A DNA stretch of 11,058 nt, from assembly GCA_964393335.1 (NCBI GenBank), contig CAYMTN010000180.1, positions 1-11,058 of the forward strand. The letters run 5' to 3'. A program made the position numbers and the translations under genes. Origin of the DNA: CAYMTN01 sp964393335. GTDB lineage: Bacteria; Chloroflexota; Anaerolineae; Aggregatilineales; Aggregatilineaceae. Below, one piece after another: positions 6,187 to 11,058 of the stretch. Position 1 is the first letter of the stretch; the number at the start of each line of letters is the position of its first letter. The notes beneath the pieces were generated by a model, which worked only from the letters and a program-made list of their open reading frames with translations, searched no databases and was not told the origin of the DNA.

Positions 6187-8160
6187 ATGAGACGACGACT
6201 CCGTAACTTTTTCTTTCCCCCGCCCGAAAGTTCAGCCATGCGCCGCTATTCTCCGCTGGTGCTGGTCGTGGCGGTGCCGGTATTCATTTTGTTGGCGCTG
6301 CCGCCGGCCTGGGAATACAGCAATTCGTCGAGCTTTTGTGGCACGACCTGTCACACCATGCCGCCGGAATACAATACGTATCTGGTTTCGCCACATGCGC
6401 GTGTTCTGTGTGTGGACTGTCACATCGGGCGCGATCTGTTGATCAAACAATTTTTCCGCAAATCGGGTCACATGCGCTTGTTATGGGCAACGATTACCGG
6501 GGACTACGAGTACCCGATCCGTGTGAGTAAAATGCGCCCGGCACGCGAAACCTGCGAACAATGTCATTTTCCTGAGAAATTCTCGGATGACAGTCTCCGC
6601 GTGGTGCACCGCTATGCCGATGACGAAGAAAACACGCCCTATGACCTGTATTTGTTGATGCATACGGGCGGTGGCAGCCAGCGTGAGGGCCTGGGGCGGG
6701 GTATCCACTGGCATATTGAGAACAAAATCGAATATATTGCGCTCGATGCAGAAGAACAGAACATTCCCTGGGTGCGTGTCAACAAAGTGGATGGCACCAC
6801 CGAGGTTTACATGTCCACCGACAATCCAATTGACACGGCTAATTTGGGCCAGTACAAATTGAAGGAGATGGACTGCATCACATGTCACAATCGCATTTCG
6901 CACCTCATCCCGACCCCGCGTAATGTGGTTGACACTGCTCTGTACCAGGGTGATCTGCCGACGGACATTCCGTATATCCGCGACCAGGCAGTGGCCCTGC
7001 TATCTGAGGGGTACCAATCTGACGAAGAAGCCGAAGTGGCGATAGCCGACCTCAATGCATACTATCAGGCGAACTACCCTGATTTTTACGCCAACCACAG
7101 TGATGAAGTCAGCCAGGCGTCCGACCTGCTGCTTGAGCTGTACAACCAGAATACATATCCAGACCAGGAACTGGATTGGGAAACGCATCCCGATAACATC
7201 GGACACCGCGACGCGCCGGGCTGTTTCCGCTGCCATGATGGGAAACACGTGAATGCCGATGACGTGGCGGTGCGCCTGGAATGCAACCTGTGCCATTCGA
7301 TTCCGCAGATTGTGCGCCCCGGCGAGATCGAGCCAATGCTGCCGCTGACGACGGGTATCGAGCCTGAGTCGCACCTGGATTCAACGTGGATCACGCGCCA
7401 CCACAACGAATTTGACGAAACATGCTCAAACTGCCATACGACCACGAATCCGGGCGGCACGACAGATACCAGTTTCTGCTCGAACAGCGGCTGTCATGGG
7501 GTTGACTGGCAATATGGCGGTTTTGACGCCCCGGCGCTGGCGATTAGTTTGGGGCTTGAACAAAATGCGGAAGAGCAACAGCCCCTGCTGCAGAATGTCG
7601 AAGGTCCGGTGACCTACCAGGACCTGCAGCCGGTGTTTCAACAGCAGTGCAGCCGGTGTCACGGCGAAAACCCGACCAGGGGACTGCGCGTGACCGAGTA
7701 TGCCACGCTGATGGCGGGTGCCGATGATGGCCCGGTCATCGTGCCCGGTTTGCCGGACGACAGCAAGATCATCCGGGTGCTGGAAGCCGGGCACTTCGCG
7801 CAGCTCACGGATGAGCAGATGGCCCTGCTGCGGCAGTGGATCGCTGATGGTGCGCCTGAAGGCGAGGCTGTGCCTGCTACTGAAACCCCCGCGCCGGAAG
7901 GTGCATCTGGCACCGAAGCGACTCCGTCAGAGGCCGGGCAAGAGTCGTTCTGGGGCAGCGACGGTGGCGAGGCTGCCACGCCGACACCTGCCGCCGAGGG
8001 TGGCTTCTGGGGTGGCGGCGAAGCCACCGGGGAACCGACACAAGCGCCGCCCGCGACTACCGAACCGGCCCCGACCGCTACCGAAGAAACGGAAGGATTT
8101 TGGGGCGGCCCGGAGGCTACGCCAACCGAAGCCGGAAGCGAGTCTTTTTGGGGCGGATAA
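6187..8160 (+). CDS. Membrane-anchored NapC/NirT-like multihaem cytochrome with PSCyt1-like domain and FWGG-repeat tail
   Basis: 657 residues. The basic N-terminus (RRR, then RR at 19-20) and one TM helix (about 23-40) anchor the protein with its bulk outside. Haem sites: CGTTCH (51-56, CX3CH), CVDCH (75), CEQCH (123), CITCH (230), CFRCH (346), CNLCH (366), CSNCH (413), CSNSGCH (431-437, CX4CH) and CSRCH (488): seven canonical and two expanded. The first four resemble the NapC/NirT/NrfH quinol-oxidising module, including HTMPPEY after haem 1 and RPARETCEQCHFPEKF at haem 3; that module is normally only about 200 residues. Residues about 477-556 (LQPVFQQQCSRCHGE, then IVPGLPDDSKI and LRQWIADGAPEG) match a planctomycete-type PSCyt1 cytochrome domain. 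From about 560 the protein is T/P/E/G-rich and disordered with four FWG[GS] motifs, the last at the C-terminus. AGAGGGT 6 nt before the ATG supports the start over Met18. Likely role: menaquinol oxidation and electron export. The pathway is inferred. Confidence 0.9.
   Translation: MRRRLRNFFFPPPESSAMRRYSPLVLVVAVPVFILLALPPAWEYSNSSSFCGTTCHTMPPEYNTYLVSPHARVLCVDCHIGRDLLIKQFFRKSGHMRLLWATITGDYEYPIRVSKMRPARETCEQCHFPEKFSDDSLRVVHRYADDEENTPYDLYLLMHTGGGSQREGLGRGIHWHIENKIEYIALDAEEQNIPWVRVNKVDGTTEVYMSTDNPIDTANLGQYKLKEMDCITCHNRISHLIPTPRNVVDTALYQGDLPTDIPYIRDQAVALLSEGYQSDEEAEVAIADLNAYYQANYPDFYANHSDEVSQASDLLLELYNQNTYPDQELDWETHPDNIGHRDAPGCFRCHDGKHVNADDVAVRLECNLCHSIPQIVRPGEIEPMLPLTTGIEPESHLDSTWITRHHNEFDETCSNCHTTTNPGGTTDTSFCSNSGCHGVDWQYGGFDAPALAISLGLEQNAEEQQPLLQNVEGPVTYQDLQPVFQQQCSRCHGENPTRGLRVTEYATLMAGADDGPVIVPGLPDDSKIIRVLEAGHFAQLTDEQMALLRQWIADGAPEGEAVPATETPAPEGASGTEATPSEAGQESFWGSDGGEAATPTPAAEGGFWGGGEATGEPTQAPPATTEPAPTATEETEGFWGGPEATPTEAGSESFWGG
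7873..8157 (+). repeat. Low-complexity tail encoding four FWG[GS] motifs
   Basis: Residues 563-657 of the cytochrome are Thr/Pro/Glu/Gly-rich. FWGS occurs at 588-591 and FWGG at 607-610, 638-641 and 654-657, the last forming the C-terminus. The first and fourth copies share a longer context, EAG-x-ESFWG, 66 residues apart. These are the only aromatic residues in the tail, and the codons around them differ between copies (TTC TGG and TTT TGG), suggesting selection on protein rather than recent DNA duplication. Function unknown. Confidence 0.75.
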
Positions 8161-8189
8161 CCTGACGCGTTGATCCGCACGAAAGAAAA

Positions 8190-8224
8190 CCCGCCGGGTA
8201 TGCTAACCGGCGGGTATGTTTTTT
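8190..8224. terminator. Bidirectional intrinsic terminator between convergent genes
   Basis: CCCGCCGG (8190-8197) pairs perfectly with CCGGCGGG (8207-8214) around a 9-nt loop. On the plus strand a run of six T follows (8219-8224), ending the cytochrome transcript. On the minus strand the stem is followed by TTTTCTTT (complement of 8189-8182), serving the convergent glutamate dehydrogenase gene. Confidence 0.85.
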
Positions 8225-8250
8225 GTAGGATGGAATGAGTCTCTGGCGGA

Positions 8251-9558
8251 TTAACTGCCGGACGAAACAAATCCGCGCTTCTGGATGGCCTTCGCCACAC
8301 GGTCCACCGCCAGCAGGTACACGCCGGAACGCAGGTCCACGCCGCGTGTTTCCGACATGGCCCAGGCTTCTTCAAAGCTCTGGCTCATCTTCTTGTGCAG
8401 CCGCGCCCGTACCTCGTCGATTTCCCAGAAGAAGAACTGAAGGTCTTGCACCCACTCGAAGTAGGACACGATCACGCCGCCCGCATTGGCGAGGATGTCA
8501 GGCACGACTACGATGCCGTTATCTCGCAGGATGGTGTCAGCCTCAAACGTTGTTGGGCCGTTCGCTCCCTCGACAATAACCGGGGCCTTGATCTGTGCGG
8601 CATTCTTCGCGGTGATCTGGTTCTCGATGGCCGCCGGGATCAATACGTCCGCTTCCAGCGTGAGCAGTTCGGCGTTGGTGATGTGATCGACGTCGCCATT
8701 GTGCCCGTACCCTTGCAGCAGGTGACCGGGGCTGCGCAGCACGTGTTCGTTAATGGATGGCAGATCGAGGCCGTTCGGGTTATAGAACGCATCCGACACG
8801 TCGCTGACGGCCAGAATCTGGCAGCCGTACTCGCTCGCCAGGATGTTAGCCGCATAGTAGGCCACGTTGCCGTAACCCTGGATCACAACGCGCGCGCCTT
8901 CCGGATCGCGGCCTCGTTTGCGCAGCGTCTCAACGGTGGCAATCGCCACACCGCGCCCGGTGGCTTCGGTCCGGCCTTCGCTGCCACCCAGGATGATCGG
9001 TTTGCCGGTCGTGATTTCCGGGCTGTAGTACCCCTGGCGCGAGGAGATTTCGTCCATGAACCAGGCCATCGTCTGCTCGTTGGTGTTCATGTCAGGCGCG
9101 GGGATGTCACGCTTGCCGCCCAGGATCGGGGCAATCATTTTGGCGAAGCGCCGGGTCAGGCGTTCCAGTTCGTGCATCGAGAGTTGGGCCGGGTTGACCG
9201 AAATGCCGCCTTTTGCGCCGCCAAACGGCAGGTTCACCGCCGCGCATTTCAGCGTCATCAGCATGGCGAGCGCGCGCACTTCTTCGATATCCACGTCCGG
9301 GTGATAACGAATGCCACCTTTGCTCGGCCCGCGTGCGGTCGAGTGCTGGATGCGGTATCCCTTAAACGTCATGATCTTACCGTCATCACCGACAATCGGG
9401 ATGGTTACGGCCATCTCGGTTTCAGTTTGCCGCATGATGGCGGCGATGCCTTCGTCCAGCTCCAGGCGCTCGAATGCGGTATCAAACAGCGCCAGAGTGG
9501 TAGCCAACATACTGTTTTGAGTTTCGGCCAAAGGTTTTTCTTGGGTCGGAGTTGCCAT
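8251..9558 (-). CDS. gdhA: Glutamate dehydrogenase (Glu/Leu/Phe/Val dehydrogenase family)
   Basis: 435 residues, the usual length of the hexameric bacterial enzyme, which interconverts glutamate with 2-oxoglutarate and ammonium using NAD(P)H in the cytoplasm. The N-terminal substrate domain holds GPSKGGIRYHP (77-87) with Lys80, LKCA with Lys104, the catalytic segment LPFGGAKGG (110-118) with Lys116, and PAPDMNT (153-159) with Asp156. The dinucleotide-binding domain begins near TEATGRGV (197-204) and has GYGNVA (228-233); GANGPTT (331-337) and PDILANAGGV (353-362) are also typical. All key residues are present. Coenzyme preference cannot be decided by eye, and leucine-type relatives are possible, but length and motifs favour glutamate. 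AGAGGA lies 10 nt before the ATG. It is probably transcribed alone, with 175 bp upstream to the ABC gene and a shared terminator downstream. Confidence 0.95.
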   Translation of the reverse strand: MATPTQEKPLAETQNSMLATTLALFDTAFERLELDEGIAAIMRQTETEMAVTIPIVGDDGKIMTFKGYRIQHSTARGPSKGGIRYHPDVDIEEVRALAMLMTLKCAAVNLPFGGAKGGISVNPAQLSMHELERLTRRFAKMIAPILGGKRDIPAPDMNTNEQTMAWFMDEISSRQGYYSPEITTGKPIILGGSEGRTEATGRGVAIATVETLRKRGRDPEGARVVIQGYGNVAYYAANILASEYGCQILAVSDVSDAFYNPNGLDLPSINEHVLRSPGHLLQGYGHNGDVDHITNAELLTLEADVLIPAAIENQITAKNAAQIKAPVIVEGANGPTTFEADTILRDNGIVVVPDILANAGGVIVSYFEWVQDLQFFFWEIDEVRARLHKKMSQSFEEAWAMSETRGVDLRSGVYLLAVDRVAKAIQKRGFVSSGS

Positions 9559-9598
9559 AAAATTTTTTCCTCTATCTCCAGTTAACTTTTTTGCCGCC

Positions 9599-9623
9599 GG
9601 TCGATTCTGGTTGGCCAGCGACC
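9599..9623 (-). promoter_or_regulatory. Hairpin in the probable 5' leader of the glutamate dehydrogenase gene
   Basis: GGTCG (9599-9603) and CTGG (9607-9610) pair with CCAG (9615-9618) and CGACC (9619-9623): nine perfect base pairs with a 3-nt bulge and a TTGG/CCAA loop. No T-run follows on the minus strand, so it is not a terminator for the upstream ABC gene. It lies between the candidate promoter and the ribosome site and could be a leader structure or an operator. Confidence 0.35.
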
Positions 9624-9643
9624 TGATAGGATACTATGCTTGC

Positions 9644-9673
9644 ATCGTAACACTTGACCTGTACAAAGATCAA
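9644..9673 (-). promoter_or_regulatory. Weak candidate promoter for glutamate dehydrogenase
   Basis: On the minus strand TTGATC (9673-9668) is followed after 18 nt by TACGAT (9649-9644), each matching its consensus at four of six positions. The leader would be about 80 nt and include the hairpin at 9599-9623. Confidence 0.25.
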
Positions 9674-9733
9674 TCCCCAACTTGTCACCAGTTAGGCGTG
9701 ATTTTGTGCGGTATTCACCCGCTGCGATATACT

Positions 9734-11058
9734 TTAAATGTTGGGGAATTTGCTCAGAATGGCGGGTGATGCCTGAGCAGGTTCGGAAGCGCCCATATCG
9801 CCTTCCCACAGCCGCTGCATTTCCTCGCTGCGCGCCAGCAAGTCTTCGAGTCTGCCTTCATCTTCGATACGCCCATCTTTGAGCAGGATAATGTGATCGG
9901 CACGGCGCAGCGCCGCTTTGCGGTGGGATACAACCAGGCAGGTCGCGGTTGATTCCGCGAACACGCGATCCCACAGGATCGCTTCTGTTTCGACGTCCAA
10001 CGCGCTGGAGAGATCATCAAACACCAGCAGTTCCGGCTCGCGGATGAACATCCGCGCGGCAGCCGTGCGCTGCATCTGTCCGCCGGAGAGTTTGACGCCT
10101 TTTGGCCCCAACATCGTTTCCAACCCGTTTTCCAGCTCGTCGAGATCGTATTCCAGGACGGCAGCGCGGATCGCGGCCAGGATCGCGGTATCGTCTTTGG
10201 CCATGCCCATCAAAATGTTGTTGCGCAGCGTATCGCTGAACAGGCGTGGCACCTGCGCCGTGTAGGCGCTGCGCGGCGGCACGAAAAACGCACCCGGATC
10301 GCTGACTGGTTCGCCGTTCCAGTGAATTTCACCCGCGTCTTTGGAGAGCAAGCCCAGCAGCACGCGCAGCAGCGTTGTTTTGCCGGACCCAATACGCCCG
10401 GTGATAATCGTGAACTGGTTTCGCTCCAGGTGCAGCGATATGTCCTCGATGCCGTTGGTTGTGCCGGGGTAGTGGAACGTTAATCCTGTAGCATCCAGCA
10501 CTTGCAGCCGGTCGGCACCCGATTTGGCCGCATATGGCACGTCCGGCAGTGTGCCATCCAGGAAAATGGGGCTGAACTCGACCAGCGCCTCCGGCGGCGC
10601 GCCTTCCATCAGGCGATACATACGCTCAACTGACACGCCGATCTGTTTGTACCGTGCAGCCAGCAGCCCTGAAAACGCGGTCAGTTCGCTGACACCCTGC
10701 AAGTAAAACACGAACAGCGCAAAGTCCCCCACTGTAAACGACCCGTTCTGCATGGCCTGTCCGGCTACGATCAAGATCACGCCGGTGCCCAGGTTCACCG
10801 TGTTCATGAACAGCGAGCGCAGCACTTCGTTAAACAACCGGTCTTTGAGCGATACTTTGCGGCGCTCGTCGTTCAGTTCCTTAAAATAGTCGATCACGCC
10901 ATCTTCAGCAGTCGCCACTTTGACTGCCTGAACTGACCCAAAAATCTCGCCAATAAAACCCGTGACAATCCCGGTCCATTTGCGGCTGGCGCGGCGATAT
11001 TTTTCAATGCGCGTTGTCGCCGCATTAGCGACCACACCCACCACAAAAAAGGGTAGAA
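9734..11058 (-). CDS. ABC exporter half-transporter with degenerate ATPase site (5' end outside window)
   Basis: The frame ends at 9734 and stays open to the right edge, so the N-terminus and first TM helices are missing. Counting from the GTG at 11044, which lies inside the gene and is not a likely start, residues 1-145 are the last part of an ABCB-type transmembrane domain: a long cytoplasmic helix and two TM helices near 77-96 and 104-125. The ATPase domain follows: Walker A GRIGSGKTT (216-224), Q-loop Gln264, signature LSGGQ (319-323), Walker B LLVFDD (339-344), D-loop SALD (347-350) and switch His374 in VSHR. The catalytic Glu after Walker B is Asp344, as in the degenerate-site subunit of heterodimeric exporters such as TM287/288. 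A partner half-transporter should lie further upstream (right). The substrate cannot be inferred; lipid, peptide or drug export are all usual for the family. Glutamate dehydrogenase, 175 bp downstream, is functionally unrelated. Confidence 0.92.
   Translation of the reverse strand, partial: LPFFVVGVVANAATTRIEKYRRASRKWTGIVTGFIGEIFGSVQAVKVATAEDGVIDYFKELNDERRKVSLKDRLFNEVLRSLFMNTVNLGTGVILIVAGQAMQNGSFTVGDFALFVFYLQGVSELTAFSGLLAARYKQIGVSVERMYRLMEGAPPEALVEFSPIFLDGTLPDVPYAAKSGADRLQVLDATGLTFHYPGTTNGIEDISLHLERNQFTIITGRIGSGKTTLLRVLLGLLSKDAGEIHWNGEPVSDPGAFFVPPRSAYTAQVPRLFSDTLRNNILMGMAKDDTAILAAIRAAVLEYDLDELENGLETMLGPKGVKLSGGQMQRTAAARMFIREPELLVFDDLSSALDVETEAILWDRVFAESTATCLVVSHRKAALRRADHIILLKDGRIEDEGRLEDLLARSEEMQRLWEGDMGASEPAQASPAILSKFPNI

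Noticed and set aside
6131..6190. A 19-codon plus-strand frame whose stop overlaps the start of the membrane cytochrome gene (ATGA)
   Set aside because: It could be a coupled leader peptide, but it has no ribosome site of its own and the sequence shows no attenuation signature; chance is the simpler explanation.
8395..9585. A plus-strand frame (396 codons) opposite glutamate dehydrogenase
   Set aside because: Antisense shadow; the minus-strand frame is a complete, motif-perfect dehydrogenase.

Overview
The window looks like a chromosomal segment of a G+C-rich, free-living bacterium. It most resembles Chloroflexota (Anaerolineae-like): exported proteins carry T/P/E-rich linkers, very large multihaem c-type cytochromes lie beside a NapC/NirT-type membrane cytochrome, and a sugar-type binding protein sits in a signalling operon rather than a transport operon. 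This placement is inferred from protein style only; there is no rRNA or other phylogenetic marker here. No tRNA, rRNA, CRISPR array, transposase or phage gene was seen.

Left block (1-2612, minus strand), in order of transcription: a stand-alone CheY-like receiver, a secreted type I periplasmic binding protein, and a two-TM dCache sensor that runs off the left edge. The last two overlap by 14 bp. No permease or ATPase gene is adjacent, so the binding protein probably feeds ligand information to the sensor. A 12-bp direct repeat (19-bp period) lies between receiver and binding protein, abutting a candidate promoter with a good -10 and a poor -35.

Middle block (2613-8226): a 587-bp gene-poor, A+T-richer divergent region, then three plus-strand haem genes: a small single-haem exported protein (3200-4021), a secreted nine-haem cytochrome with an Ig/PKD-like N-terminal domain (4092-5990), and a membrane-anchored cytochrome with seven CxxCH plus CX3CH and CX4CH motifs (6187-8160). 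The last fuses a NapC/NirT-like quinol-oxidising module, extra haems, a planctomycete-type (PSCyt1-like) cytochrome domain and a disordered tail carrying four FWG[GS] motifs. A likely job is moving electrons from menaquinol through the membrane-bound protein to the soluble multihaem protein and an external acceptor. Intrinsic terminators after each gene (one apparently inside the 3' end of the single-haem ORF) suggest separate transcription units or read-through control.

Right block (8161-11058, minus strand): a complete hexameric-type glutamate dehydrogenase, sharing a bidirectional terminator with the convergent cytochrome gene, preceded by a 175-bp leader region with a candidate promoter and hairpin. 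Upstream is the 3' part of an ABC exporter half-transporter whose Walker B catalytic glutamate is replaced by aspartate, as in the degenerate subunit of heterodimeric exporters.

The most unusual items are the nine-haem membrane cytochrome with the FWGG tail and its haem-gene neighbours, and the binding-protein/dCache/receiver signalling operon.
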